Of a stretch of DNA of 64,000 bases, positions 27,030-36,494 are shown piece by piece (the first letter of the stretch is position 1; each line of letters opens with the position of its first letter). The DNA is from Leptothoe kymatousa TAU-MAC 1615. GTDB taxonomy: Bacteria > Cyanobacteriota > Cyanobacteriia > Phormidesmidales > Phormidesmidaceae. The stretch lies in the NCBI RefSeq assembly GCF_018739865.1, contig NZ_JADOER010000004.1, positions 409,282-473,281 of the forward strand, written 5' to 3'. A program made the translations under genes and the position numbers. The notes under the pieces were generated by a model, which searched no databases, had not been told where the DNA came from, and saw nothing but the letters and a program-made list of their open reading frames with translations.

Positions 27030-27248
27030 TTACACAGCGCAGCCAAACAAACTATCTAAATACAGTCTGTTCACATGGGGCTGGGGGGCACCGTTTTGCA
27101 TCAAAAAGAGAGAAAGCGCAGCCTGCATCACCCGTTCCTGACTCCAGAGCTCATGGGTATTCAAATAGTCTTGAATGGACACATGTAGGGCTTCAGGAAT
27201 CTCAATCATCAGGCTAACGGTAGTGGTTGGATTGGTTGCAGAGGGCAT
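27030..27248 (-). CDS. DUF2811-like small cyanobacterial protein
   Basis: 72 residues. The core VSLMIEIPEALHVSIQDYLN and VMQAALSLFLMQNG ending in YLDSLF matches the small cyanobacterial DUF2811 family of unknown function, whose ribbon-helix-helix-like start suggests nucleic-acid or partner binding (inference). Starts at 27248 (ATG); an inner ATG at 27209 would give a shorter form closer to most relatives. Own terminator at 26829-26860. Confidence 0.8.
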   Translation of the reverse strand: MPSATNPTTTVSLMIEIPEALHVSIQDYLNTHELWSQERVMQAALSLFLMQNGAPQPHVNRLYLDSLFGCAV

Positions 27249-27758
27249 AGGGATAACGTAGTTTGAATGGACAGTTACGACAAACTAACGCCTAACTAAT
27301 AAAGCCTTGCCCAGCTGCTGTAATGAGGTTCGGAACAGCAGTATTGGACCCAGGACAACACTAATTAATCAGGTCGCTTGATTCAGTGGAGCTTCATTGT
27401 GCAGGAGACGATAGCAATCCGCAATGCCTGTTGGTCTTTAGAATCTTCTAATGAAAAAAAATACCTAACGAAACCAAGCGGGTTAGAACAATATTTTTGT
27501 TACTTTCCGTTACATTTAGGCTGCGATCCCTGCCTGTGTCGTTTTTCCACAGAATTGCTGAATGGTTGATAACGTCGTCATGGGCTGTGGAAAACCGCAG
27601 GGTAACTGGGGAAAAGCTTAGGAAAACCCTGGGGAAAAAATCGCCTATTGTTAAGAAAAATAAAGTCGTAAATTTACTGAGATCCGTCTTGATTTATACG
27701 AAATTTTTGGGCCCATATACGGGGTCCAAATCATTGCGGGGAAAGGTTTAGAAAGTTT
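27249..27758 (-). other. AT-rich intergenic region with DnaA-box-like cluster
   Basis: Between the DUF2811 gene and the PBP gene, both minus-strand. Short frames inside have no coding character. It holds the cyanobacterial DnaA-box word and its variants, listed separately, next to AT-rich DNA (27640-27720). Confidence 0.55.
27543..27638. promoter_or_regulatory. Cluster of DnaA-box-like sites
   Basis: TTTTCCACA, the box reported for cyanobacterial DnaA, is exact at 27543-27551 and, inverted, at 27586-27594. TGGGGAAAA (one mismatch, inverted) follows at 27607-27615 and 27630-27638. An AT-rich stretch adjoins. Could be an origin, a DnaA titration site, or chance; no dnaA or dnaN gene is present in the window. 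Confidence 0.4.
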
Positions 27759-30035
27759 TTACCTGACCACTTGGCCCATGTAGTTGCTCCATAGCTGGGC
27801 GGCCTGGGAGCTGCTGCCGTAGGTGGGGGCATTGTCGTCATTTCCTAGCCAGACACCGGTCACTAGGTCTGCGCTGGGGACAAACCCGATAAACCACAGG
27901 TCTATGCCATCGTTGGTGGTGCCGGTTTTGCCCGCCTCCCCCAGGCCCAGGTACGCACTGCGGCCGGTGCCCTCGCTGACGGTGCCCCGCATCATGGACG
28001 CCATGGTGCGGGCCGTATTCGGAGTCAGTACATCCTGGTTGATGTCGCCGGTGCTGTCCACCGAAAAGTCGAAGATAACGCGGCAGGTGCTGCGATCGCG
28101 ATTGTTTTCGCAGTCACTACTATCCAATACCCGCTGAATCCCATGGGGACGATTCCACAAGCCATCGTTTGCGATCGCGCCCACGGCTCCGGTAATTTCC
28201 AGTGGGGTGACGCTACTTTGGCCCAATACCATCCCCGGCACCGGGTCCAAGTCCGACTCAATGCCCATGGTGCGGGCCAGGTTAGCGATGTTGTCCAACC
28301 CCGCTTCCTGAGCCACCCGCAGGGCCACCACATTTTCCGACAGGGCAAAGCCATCGTACATATCCAGAGAGCCACCGCCCGAACGGCAGCCTTGGTAAAA
28401 CTGACCGCCCCAGTTCAAGTCATTACAGCTAAAGCTGGCACCGGCAGAAATGCCCTGTTCGAGGGCGCTGGCATAGGCAAATACCTTAAAGGTGGACCCT
28501 GGCTGACGAATGGCCTGGGAAGCCCGATTAAACTGGCTTTGGTTATAGTCGGCTCCGCCCACTAGGGCTTGGATTTCCCCCGTGGACGATTGCAGCGTTA
28601 CCAGGGCTCCTTGGGAAAAACCATAGCGGCTCCCCAGGTTATCGATGCCCGTTTGCATCGAGGCCTCGGCCTGGGTTTGAACCGCTAAATTGAGGCTGGT
28701 TTCCACATAGAAATTGCCTTCCCGCGCCAGCCCAGCCCCCAAAATTTGGTCTAGCTCATCAAATATATAGCTATAAAAATAGGGGGCGCGAATACTTTGT
28801 AGCTGGCGCCGGGCAGCGGGACTAATTTCAATCCGCGATCGGCGGGCCCGACGGCCATCTTCCTGGTTGATCATCCCCAGGACAACCATGCGCTCGATCA
28901 CGCGGTTGCGATAGTCCAGGGCATCATCGTAGCTTTGCACCGGGTTAAAGGCATTGGGGGCCGGTAAAATCCCCACCAGGGTGGCCGCTTCTTGAATATT
29001 CAGGTCCTTAGCCGATTTGCCAAAGTAAAACTGGGAGGCATCTTCAAACCCGTACAGGTTATTGCCCAGGTATACCCGGTTGAGATACAGCAGCATGATC
29101 CGGTTCTTGCTGTAAAACGTTTCGAGCTTGAGGGCCACAATCATTTCGCGAATTTTGCGCATGGCGCTGTCGTCGCTGCCCACATATTCGCGGTAAATGT
29201 TGCGCGCCATCTGCTGGGTAATGGTGCTGGCCCCTTCGCGGATAGAGCCACTGCTAAGGTTGGTTTTAGCGGCGCGGGCAATGCCCCAAGGGTCCACCCC
29301 CAGGTGCCAGTAATAGCGAGAATCTTCCGAGGCCACCACCGCCATGGGGAGATACTTGGAATAGTCTCGCAGCTTGTTTTTTTCAATGTGGGCCTGGTTA
29401 TTAATCGGATTGATCAATACCCGATCGCCATTTTCATTGCCATATATGGATACAGGCCCCTGTACCGATTCGGGGATGGGCCGAATGGGAATTTTGGGCC
29501 ATTCAATGGCTACTACCCAAAAGGCGGCCAGGGCAATGCTGCCGGTGATGCCATAGAGGCCGTAGCGAATGGTTTTGAGATACCAGGGGGCGGGGTTTTG
29601 AAACCGCACGGTAACGGCATCGTTGAGTTCTTTTGGCCCCAAACTGAGAATGTCTCCATCCTGGAGCTTAAAGGTTTTGAGCCGCTTTTTGCCGCAGTAG
29701 GTGCCGTTGGTGGATTTTTGGTCCTTGAGGATAAATGGAGTGCCTGGCTGGCTGCGATCGCGCGTCAACGTCAAATGGGTCTGACTCACCAGGGGGCTGC
29801 GCACCACAATGTCACAGCTCTTCGAACTCCGTCCCAGCACATAGTGATCGCCCACCAAATCATAGACCTGGCGTTGGCTTTCATAGTCCACCACCAGCTT
29901 CGGCACCCGGGCCCCAGGTTTCAACGCCAGTTTGTTGAAATCCACCCGGGCAACATTTTGAATCACCTGGGTCATCGTCCCCAGGATGGTGCGCGGTGGC
30001 GTCGTCGGCGAATTACGGCGGGGCGGCTGAGTCAT
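27759..30035 (-). CDS. FHA-fused class A penicillin-binding protein
   Basis: 758 residues. An N-terminal FHA domain (HYVLGRSSKSCDIVV ... VSQTHLTL, STNGTYCGKKR) precedes a membrane segment (about 159-175), a GT51 glycosyltransferase (VASEDSRYYWHLGVDPWGIARA, GASTITQQMARN) and the transpeptidase (PGSTFK, SEN, GKTGTTND). It polymerises and cross-links peptidoglycan. FHA domains bind phosphothreonine, so activity may be tied to Ser/Thr kinase signalling; the fusion is found in cyanobacteria. ATG 30035, divergent from the GT4 gene. Confidence 0.95.
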   Translation of the reverse strand: MTQPPRRNSPTTPPRTILGTMTQVIQNVARVDFNKLALKPGARVPKLVVDYESQRQVYDLVGDHYVLGRSSKSCDIVVRSPLVSQTHLTLTRDRSQPGTPFILKDQKSTNGTYCGKKRLKTFKLQDGDILSLGPKELNDAVTVRFQNPAPWYLKTIRYGLYGITGSIALAAFWVVAIEWPKIPIRPIPESVQGPVSIYGNENGDRVLINPINNQAHIEKNKLRDYSKYLPMAVVASEDSRYYWHLGVDPWGIARAAKTNLSSGSIREGASTITQQMARNIYREYVGSDDSAMRKIREMIVALKLETFYSKNRIMLLYLNRVYLGNNLYGFEDASQFYFGKSAKDLNIQEAATLVGILPAPNAFNPVQSYDDALDYRNRVIERMVVLGMINQEDGRRARRSRIEISPAARRQLQSIRAPYFYSYIFDELDQILGAGLAREGNFYVETSLNLAVQTQAEASMQTGIDNLGSRYGFSQGALVTLQSSTGEIQALVGGADYNQSQFNRASQAIRQPGSTFKVFAYASALEQGISAGASFSCNDLNWGGQFYQGCRSGGGSLDMYDGFALSENVVALRVAQEAGLDNIANLARTMGIESDLDPVPGMVLGQSSVTPLEITGAVGAIANDGLWNRPHGIQRVLDSSDCENNRDRSTCRVIFDFSVDSTGDINQDVLTPNTARTMASMMRGTVSEGTGRSAYLGLGEAGKTGTTNDGIDLWFIGFVPSADLVTGVWLGNDDNAPTYGSSSQAAQLWSNYMGQVVR

Positions 30036-30410
30036 TCCTGGACGTAGCGATTTTAGAGAAACAAATTAAGCATATTGATGGTATAGCAAACGTCCTGATG
30101 TATGAGGGTGTTTGCGTGTCACATTGGCGTTGTAGCTTAATGCTTTTAAGGGATATGGTGTGTCCTAACCAATGTGACCAACGCTGTAACTATTCCACCT
30201 GAGCCCGAGGCCCCTGAACTGGTTATTACAGCTATAGCAAAAATAACCAGGATTGCGGACATCATGCCACAGCTCACCTGATTTGCCCACGTTATCTAAA
30301 TCTTTTCTAAGTCTATGGAGGGATGACAGTCCCCATGTCTATTTTGACCGGTCCTTGATAGACAATGGTTAAAGTAGTACTTCACATGCTATTTCAGCCC
30401 ACTTGTTTGG
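30036..30410. other. Divergent promoter region between PBP and GT4 genes
   Basis: No gene. It has an inverted repeat TCACATTGG (30119-30127) / CCAATGTGA (30169-30177), 41 bp apart, that could be an operator or arms of a stem. Confidence 0.45.
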
Positions 30411-31790
30411 ATGAAAATTCTTTTTCTACACCCCAATTTCCCGGCTCAGTTTCGTCAGGTAGCGACTCTATTGGGGGCCGATCCAGCTCACCAGGTTGTC
30501 TTTATTACCGCCTGCGAAACCGGCCAAATATCCGGGGTGCAGAAGGTCCTTTATCGGCCGTCCCGTCAGGTGAGTGAAACTACCCATCCCTATGTTCGTG
30601 AGTTTGAAGGCTCTGTCTTGGCTGGGCAAGCCGCCTGGCGTGTTGCCGATCAGTTAAAGACGAAATATGGTTTTGCACCGGATGTGATTTATTCCCATGT
30701 GGGGTGGGGACCGGGACTATTTATGCGAGATTTGTTCCCTAAGGCTCGCTACATTGGCTTTTTTGAGTGGTACTACCGTGTATGTGGCTCAGATTTTGAC
30801 TTTGACCCGGCTGAACTCAATAACGCCGACAACATAGCGCGGCTGCGGGTGAAAAATGCCTCTATTTTGATTGAGTTGGCGAACTGTGATGCTGGTTTGG
30901 TACCCACCCATTGGCAAAAACAACAGTTTCCGGCTGAATTTCATCCCAAACTGATAGTTTTGCACGATGGTATCGACACCACATTTTGTCAGCCTAAGCC
31001 CGATGCTAAATTAGTTCTGCCCCCGGTACCGACGCAGACTGTGCCCACCGATAAGGGGGCAATTAGTAAAAGGTCTAAAGGGAATACCGGTAAGGGATTT
31101 GGCGTTCAGTCGTCGAATAAGAAAAAGCCAGCCCTCTCGTCTACTGAACGCATTCAGCAAGCCTTTCAGAAAAATGGTTTGGACCTGTCCCATACCCCTG
31201 AAGTTGTGACCTATGTTGCCCGTGGCATGGAGCCTTATCGAGGCTTTCCCCAATTTATGGCGGCTATTGCTCAGGTGCAAAAAATGAGATCGCACTGCCA
31301 TGTTGTTGTCGTGGGCCAAGACCGAGTAGCTTATGGCTCTTCCTTGCCAGATGGTCGCACTTATCGCGAAAAAGCTTTACAGGAAATTGATTTAGACCAA
31401 TCCCGCCTGCATTTTACTGGTTCCCTGACCTACAATCAGCTGCTTCAGGTTTACCAAGCTTCTTCGGTGCACGTGTATTTGACCTTTCCCTTTGTACTTT
31501 CCTGGTCCATGTTAGAAGCCATGGCTTGTGGCTGTGTGGTGTTGGGTTCAAAAACTCCCCCTGTGGAAGAGGTGATTCGCGACGGTGTAAATGGATTTCT
31601 TATAGACTTTTGGGATATCAACGCCATTGCCGAAAAAATTAATGACCTTTTAGACCGACAACAGGACCTAGGCGATATACGTCATCAGGCAAGGGCCACT
31701 ATCCTGGATAGATATGACCTGAAAAAATTGTTGCCGCAACATGTTGACTTTCTAGCAGGAAACCAGAAAAAACAGGAAGAAATTAAGTAG
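30411..31790 (+). CDS. GT4-family glycosyltransferase
   Basis: 459 residues, two Rossmann-like halves. N-terminal: MKILFLHPNFPAQFRQVATLL, PDVIYSHVGWGPGLFM. C-terminal: VTYVARGMEPYRGFPQFMAAI (GT4 donor-binding start) and WSMLEAMACGCVVLGSKTPPVEEVI, with the E-x7-E motif. Between them is a basic, low-complexity insert (residues about 205-245) not typical of the family. Transfers an activated sugar to a surface or lipid acceptor. ATG 30411; the stop is followed by 185 bp without a clear terminator. Confidence 0.87.
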   Translation: MKILFLHPNFPAQFRQVATLLGADPAHQVVFITACETGQISGVQKVLYRPSRQVSETTHPYVREFEGSVLAGQAAWRVADQLKTKYGFAPDVIYSHVGWGPGLFMRDLFPKARYIGFFEWYYRVCGSDFDFDPAELNNADNIARLRVKNASILIELANCDAGLVPTHWQKQQFPAEFHPKLIVLHDGIDTTFCQPKPDAKLVLPPVPTQTVPTDKGAISKRSKGNTGKGFGVQSSNKKKPALSSTERIQQAFQKNGLDLSHTPEVVTYVARGMEPYRGFPQFMAAIAQVQKMRSHCHVVVVGQDRVAYGSSLPDGRTYREKALQEIDLDQSRLHFTGSLTYNQLLQVYQASSVHVYLTFPFVLSWSMLEAMACGCVVLGSKTPPVEEVIRDGVNGFLIDFWDINAIAEKINDLLDRQQDLGDIRHQARATILDRYDLKKLLPQHVDFLAGNQKKQEEIK

Positions 31791-31975
31791 GCCAATCACA
31801 TAGGACACATTAACCTTGAGCCTGTGGCTGTCAGTTAGACCTTTACAAGGATTGAGCCTTTAGTCTGAGTTTATGCAGCTCAGCCCAAAGGCGATTGATG
31901 AATCTAAATTTCAGGATGTTGGTCATGCTGTGTCTGGTGTGAGTTCAAATATCTGGCTATTGCCTCAAACATCCC

Positions 31976-32473
31976 CTAAGAATGTTTCCCTTCCTGTTGG
32001 GCCGTCACCAAAATCGCAATTAACAAGCAGATGATGCCTACATTGATCCAAATATCCGCCAGATTGAAGACGGGAAATCGGGTAATGGGAAATGCCTGAA
32101 TAAAATCCACCACTTCCCCCGCCTTCACCCGGTCAATGCCATTGCCCAAGGCCCCGGCCAAAATAAACCCCCAACCAGCCCGCTCCCAGCGGTCTTCAAT
32201 GCGCATCAGCAGACCATAGCCAGCGATGCCGATACTCACAATTACCGACAGCCAGGGCAGCACCCAACGGCAGCCATCGCCACTACAAATGCTCCAGGCC
32301 GCGCCCCGGTTGAGCACATAGGTAAAGTTTAAGACTCCAGGAATAATGGGCACGGGTTGACCCAGGGTGAAATTTTGCACCACCCAATGCTTCGTAATCT
32401 GATCGAGGAAAAGTCCAATAAAGGCAGCCACCCAGAAGAGGCGATTAATTTGATTTCTCCGTAATCTGGTCAT
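31976..32473 (-). CDS. lspA: Lipoprotein signal peptidase II
   Basis: 165 residues, four membrane segments. Removes signal peptides from lipidated prolipoproteins in the inner membrane. The aspartic protease residues are D114 in GNGIDRV and D140 in FNLADIWINVG. The N-terminal FLDQITKHWV is conserved. It follows bioY by 36 bp and is probably in the same transcript. Confidence 0.95.
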   Translation of the reverse strand: MTRLRRNQINRLFWVAAFIGLFLDQITKHWVVQNFTLGQPVPIIPGVLNFTYVLNRGAAWSICSGDGCRWVLPWLSVIVSIGIAGYGLLMRIEDRWERAGWGFILAGALGNGIDRVKAGEVVDFIQAFPITRFPVFNLADIWINVGIICLLIAILVTAQQEGKHS

Positions 32474-32509
32474 GCTGCGATAACGCTACCTATAAATAAA
32501 TAGAACAAC

Positions 32510-33121
32510 CTAGTAAAACATCACCTTACGCATTCCATAGGCGAGTACCGAAACGGCACAGACTAATACGAGTTGGCCAGGAATGGGCGCAATTGAATAG
32601 GTGAAAATTGCATTAGCCAGAGACGGCGTATTCTCACCAGTCCACTGTAATACATAGGCCAGGGGCAAATACACCAATCCCACCCCATGAATTGTCGCTA
32701 ACCCGCCCAAACAGCTCAGGGCCAAATTTTCTAACTTCAAGGTTTCTAAAAAGGCCAAATACCCACAAACCCAGGCGGCTGGAATAAATCCTAGAAGGTA
32801 GCCAAAGCTAGGTTCTCTCAGGTAGCTCACACCACCGCCCTGGGTAAACACTTGAAGATCAAAGGCCTGAAAAAGCACAATACCTAGGCTTAGATAGGCA
32901 ATCTGAGATAAGGCCGCCGCATTTTTACCCCCCAGACACCCAATTAGCAAGACCGCCCCCACCTGAAAACTTACGCCCAGAGAAATTACCGCAAATCCGT
33001 TACCCCAATGCCATGGCACGTCGGTAATGAAGACTTCTAACCAGGTCCCTCCGATGGTCAAAATTAAACCAATTAATGCCCAGAGCAACTCTGCCGTTGC
33101 AAACACTGACCCATTCCTCAC
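32510..33121 (-). CDS. bioY: Biotin transporter S-component
   Basis: 203 residues, about six hydrophobic segments. The BioY signature region appears as REPSFGYLLGFIPAAWVCGYL. BioY takes up biotin alone or with an ECF energising module. ATG 33121, upstream of lspA; the bioY-lspA order recurs in cyanobacteria. No biotin synthesis gene or BirA site seen here. Confidence 0.88.
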   Translation of the reverse strand: MRNGSVFATAELLWALIGLILTIGGTWLEVFITDVPWHWGNGFAVISLGVSFQVGAVLLIGCLGGKNAAALSQIAYLSLGIVLFQAFDLQVFTQGGGVSYLREPSFGYLLGFIPAAWVCGYLAFLETLKLENLALSCLGGLATIHGVGLVYLPLAYVLQWTGENTPSLANAIFTYSIAPIPGQLVLVCAVSVLAYGMRKVMFY

Positions 33122-33495
33122 GCTGACGGTGGCTTATTCTATCGTTTCTGGTGGTGCGCAAAGTGGTGTTTTTTCGCATGGTGCTGGCCTTGGCCTGCCA
33201 TGGCACTCAAACCACTGGTGGGCTGGCAAGCCTAAGATTTAGGATCAAATTTAGTGAAGCGTAAAGGGGCAAACGAGATCAAGCGTCACTGTTAACCCCT
33301 CACGCTTGATCAAGGCAGAATCCCAATTTTTAGCTTTGACGCTGCCCTAGACCATCGCCCAAACCGAGCCTAGGGTGACTGTCCCGCATGAATACTGTCG
33401 AACGTTACTTTTTTTAATGTCTCTGAAAATACACCCCCAACCAGGTTTTAGACTGGTTTTCTGACCCTTTTACATGGCTCTCTCTTTTTAAAAAC
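33122..33495. other. Divergent bioY/hemB region containing a MITE-like copy
   Basis: Besides promoters for bioY (minus) and hemB (plus), it contains the third copy of the small inverted-repeat element at 33213-33350. Nothing else coding. Confidence 0.6.
33213..33350. mobile_element. MITE-like element, copy 3
   Basis: Shares AAGCCTAAGATTTAGGAT at the left and AATCCCAATTTTTAGC then TTGACGCTGCCCTAG at the right with copy 1, and its middle carries a different hairpin (GCGTAAAGGGG / CCCCTCACGC). The left terminus is decayed (CACTGGTGGG instead of CTAGTGGTC). It sits in the bioY-hemB promoter region. Confidence 0.7.
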
Positions 33496-34482
33496 ATGTT
33501 TCCAACTCACCGCCCTCGTCGGTTGCGCAGCCATCCCCAATTGCGCCGCATGGTTCGCGAGAACATTGTGACCACCAGCGACTTTATCTATCCGCTGTTT
33601 GCGGTTCCCGGTGAGGGGGTGGCTAATGAAGTGAAGTCCATGCCCGGTGTTTACCAGCTTTCGATAGACAAAATCGTAGAAGAAGCGAAGGAAGTCTACG
33701 ATTTGGGAATTCCATCCATCATTCTCTTCGGCATTCCTGAAGGCAAGGATGATGACGCCACCGGCGCATGGCACGATTGCGGCATTGTGCAAAAGGCTAC
33801 GGAAGCGGTGAAAAAAGCTGTCCCCGATTTGGTGGTCAGCGTCGATACCTGCCTCTGTGAGTACACCCCCCACGGCCATTGTGGATACCTAGAGGTGGGG
33901 GACTTGACCGGGCGAGTGCTCAACGACCCAACCCTAGAACTCCTCAAGAAGACCGCCGTCTCCCAGGCGAATGCAGGGGCTGACATTATTGCGCCTTCTG
34001 GCATGATGGATGGCTTTGTGGGGGCAATTCGCTCTGGTCTAGACGAAGCCGGGTTTGAAAATATTCCGATCATGTCTTACGCCGCCAAGTATGCATCCTC
34101 CTACTACGGACCTTTTCGGGATGTGGCAGAGTCCGCCCCTCAGTTTGGCGATCGGCGTACGTATCAGATGGATCCGGCTAATGGTAAGGAAGCCATCAAA
34201 GAAATTGAGCTGGATATTACTGAAGGCGCAGATATGCTGATGGTGAAACCAGCGCTGGCCTATATGGATATCATTTGGCGAGTGAAGGAAGCGACTAACC
34301 TCCCGGTGGCGGCCTATAACGTATCGGGTGAATATTCCATGGTGAAAGCGGCCGCGTTGAATGGCTGGGTGGATGAAGAGAAACTCGTGATGGAAACCAT
34401 GATGAGCTTCAAGCGGTCAGGGGCTGATTTAATTCTGACTTACCATGCTAAGGACGTTGCTCGCTGGCTGAAGGGACAGTAG
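33496..34482 (+). CDS. hemB: Porphobilinogen synthase (delta-aminolevulinate dehydratase)
   Basis: 328 residues. Condenses two 5-aminolevulinate molecules to porphobilinogen, an early step to heme, chlorophyll and bilins. Seen: metal-site region [14 protein letters not shown], the active-site lysines in [15 protein letters not shown] and [13 protein letters not shown], and YNVSGEYSM. The three cysteines suggest zinc or mixed metal use. A terminator follows at 34548. Confidence 0.97.
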   Translation: MFPTHRPRRLRSHPQLRRMVRENIVTTSDFIYPLFAVPGEGVANEVKSMPGVYQLSIDKIVEEAKEVYDLGIPSIILFGIPEGKDDDATGAWHDCGIVQKATEAVKKAVPDLVVSVDTCLCEYTPHGHCGYLEVGDLTGRVLNDPTLELLKKTAVSQANAGADIIAPSGMMDGFVGAIRSGLDEAGFENIPIMSYAAKYASSYYGPFRDVAESAPQFGDRRTYQMDPANGKEAIKEIELDITEGADMLMVKPALAYMDIIWRVKEATNLPVAAYNVSGEYSMVKAAALNGWVDEEKLVMETMMSFKRSGADLILTYHAKDVARWLKGQ

Positions 34483-34547
34483 GCCAGTCGTCGAATGCAT
34501 AAAAATTAATCAGGGTGACAAAACCCTATGTAGACGTAACAATAATT

Positions 34548-34585
34548 AACGAACATTCGCCACCGTGAATGTTCGTTATTTTTTT
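34548..34585 (+). terminator. Rho-independent terminator of hemB
   Basis: AACGAACATTC (34548-34558) pairs with GAATGTTCGTT (34567-34577), then ATTTTTTT. It ends 33 bp before the start of the metal-repressor gene, so that gene must have its promoter within or right beside this hairpin. Confidence 0.85.
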
Positions 34586-34617
34586 ATCTACTGCTATCCA
34601 CCTATTAGGTTTAACCC

Positions 34618-34938
34618 TTGAGCATCTCGCCCGATATCCGCCCCCACTCCCACGATTCCCATGGCCATACCCACAGTGAGGAATCCCTCAAACGTATTGT
34701 CAATCGTCTATCCCGGATTGAGGGGCATGTCAGGGGGATCAAAACAATGGTTCATGAAGGCAGAGCCTGCCCGGATGTATTGGTACAGGTCGCGGCTGTG
34801 CGAGGAGCCCTAGATCGGGTGGCACGGCTGATTTTAGATGAACACATTAGCGAGTGTATTAGCCGTGCCGTCACTGAAGGCAACATAGAAGAGGAGTTGA
34901 CTGAGCTAAAAGCGGCCCTAGATCGTTTTTTTGATTAG
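34618..34938 (+). CDS. InrS/CsoR-type metal-sensing repressor
   Basis: 106 residues, DUF156 fold. A His-rich N-terminus (HSHDSHGHTHS) and ligands C51, H76, C80 (GRACPDV; DEHISEC) match the nickel sensor InrS at the same spacing (C53, H78, C82 there). These proteins leave DNA when metal binds, releasing an exporter gene. No exporter is adjacent. The only in-frame start is TTG at 34618, with no strong ribosome site, so translation is probably weak. Ni versus Cu or formaldehyde sensing is inferred from the ligand set. Confidence 0.88.
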   Translation: MSISPDIRPHSHDSHGHTHSEESLKRIVNRLSRIEGHVRGIKTMVHEGRACPDVLVQVAAVRGALDRVARLILDEHISECISRAVTEGNIEEELTELKAALDRFFD

Positions 34939-35321
34939 GTCTGTGCGATGGCAATTGGCTAACGTGTAAACCGGTTGCAACTCAGATTTTTAGAATTGTG
35001 CTTGAAAAGTTTCAAAAGATTGCGAAATGATACAAAAGTGACATTTTTGAGGCTGCTGTGAAGCCTAGGCAGAGATAGGGTTATGTCCGTTGAAGCAGGC
35101 TCAGGACGGTCTCTTGGTCGTTTGAGTACGTAAAAAAATGTAATGAAAAGCCTCATCAAAACAGTCTAGGGTTCAAATATGGCGATGTCCCGATGGCTAA
35201 AGCGGTTCCTGTTTTGGGTGGGGTTGAGTTTTATTCGACCTCTCATCTCAGTGCCCCTTAGTTCGTCGTCACGCGCAGCGGACGATATCAAACTCCATTT
35301 AACGTCGAGATAGTTTTTAGT
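34939..35321 (+). other. Intergenic region before heme oxygenase
   Basis: No gene or RNA recognised. Presumed ho1 promoter and leader. Short frames on either strand lack coding features. Confidence 0.5.
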
Positions 35322-36038
35322 ATGAGCAGCAATTTAGCCGAAAAGCTCAAGAAGGGTACGCAGAAAGCGCACACAATGGCCGAGAACGTAGGCTTTGTTC
35401 GCTGTTTTTTGCGTGGTGTAGTTGAGAAAAAGTCTTACCGCAAGCTGGTGGGTAACTTTTACTATATTTACGCTGCCATGGAAGAAGAGCTAGAGCGCCA
35501 TAAGGCGCATCCGGTGGTTTCTTCGGTTTACTACCCTGAGCTCTATCGCAAGGAAACCTTGGAAACTGATCTGGCTTATTACTATGGCCCCAACTGGAAG
35601 GAGCAAATTTCCCTTTCTCCAGCTGGGCAGGCCTATGTAGATCGCATTCGCCAGGTGTCCAATGAGGCTCCTGAATTGCTAGTGGGTCACTCCTACACTC
35701 GTTACCTGGGTGATTTGTCCGGTGGGCAAATCCTTAAGAACATTGCCCAGCGTGCTATGAACCTAGCCGATGATGAAGGGGTGGCGTTTTATGAGTTCCC
35801 CACCATTGAAGATGAAGGGGCTTTTAAGGATAATTATCGCAGCACCATTAATGCAGCTCCTGTAGACGAAGCGATGGCCGATCGCATCGTGGAGGAAGCT
35901 AATGATGCCTTTGGTATCAATATGCATTTGTTCAAAGAACTGGAAGGCAACCTGGTCAAGGCCATTGGTCAAATGCTATTCAATAGCCTTACCCGTGGTC
36001 GCCGCCGGGGTAGCACTGAGTTGGCTACGGCTGAGTAA
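35322..36038 (+). CDS. ho1: Heme oxygenase
   Basis: 238 residues. Opens heme to biliverdin IX-alpha with ferredoxin and oxygen, first step of phycobilin synthesis. Proximal heme ligand H17 is in GTQKAHTMAEN; the distal-helix signature YLGDLSGGQILKNIAQ is intact. Start ATG 35322, strong terminator after the stop. Works with pcyA (39690-40424) to supply phycocyanobilin for phycobilisomes and phytochrome. Confidence 0.97.
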   Translation: MSSNLAEKLKKGTQKAHTMAENVGFVRCFLRGVVEKKSYRKLVGNFYYIYAAMEEELERHKAHPVVSSVYYPELYRKETLETDLAYYYGPNWKEQISLSPAGQAYVDRIRQVSNEAPELLVGHSYTRYLGDLSGGQILKNIAQRAMNLADDEGVAFYEFPTIEDEGAFKDNYRSTINAAPVDEAMADRIVEEANDAFGINMHLFKELEGNLVKAIGQMLFNSLTRGRRRGSTELATAE

Positions 36039-36069
36039 TAGGGTATTGCTACGGCAATAATGACCAGCG

Positions 36070-36107
36070 GGGCAGGCTCTCTTTTTGAAGGGCCTGCCCT
36101 TTGTTTT
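36070..36107 (+). terminator. Rho-independent terminator of heme oxygenase
   Basis: GGGCAGGC (36070-36077) pairs with GCCTGCCC (36092-36099), followed by TTTGTTTT, starting 32 bp after the stop. Confidence 0.85.
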
Positions 36108-36494
36108 CCCTATGGGTTGGGGCCTGGGTGCGGTAGATGTATCTAGTAAGACCTTCGTGCCAGGGTTTCTACTGTTTAAATCTGCTGGCGGAGGCTTGTA
36201 TCTTGAGTTATGTGCGTGAAACTGTAGGCTAGGGCTTGTTCTTTAGAAAGGACTCGGGTAGCATGGGGCTCACTTCTACATCGGTTTAGATGAGATCGCA
36301 TCAATCTATCCTGATTACTAGCAAGTGAACTAGAAAAACTCTTATTAGCCATCAGCAATTTCGTATTGGTACCAAAGAACACTTGGGAGACCTGGGTTTT
36401 CTGCTATCTTTTGTTGGTGTGTGTGTAAACGTAACCACAACGAGCGTGGCTAGCGATCGCACGTGGGGAAAATTGGTGATTAAGGAGCAATCAA
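36108..36494 (+). other. Intergenic region before the FtsL-like gene
   Basis: No gene. One HIP1 site (about 36453) and the ribosome site AAGGAG at 36482 for the next gene. Should carry the promoter of the ftsL-like/ftsI pair. Confidence 0.5.

Noticed and set aside
28992-30047. Long plus-strand ORF of 351 codons
   Set aside because: Lies antisense to the FHA-PBP gene; its translation is low in charged structure and matches no family, while the minus strand has all PBP motifs.
35160-35185. GGGTTCAAAT as a possible tRNA T-arm
   Set aside because: No acceptor or anticodon arms can be built around it.
36176-36382. Minus-strand ORF of 68 codons
   Set aside because: Basic, serine-rich, no start signal, sits in the promoter region of the ftsL-like gene.
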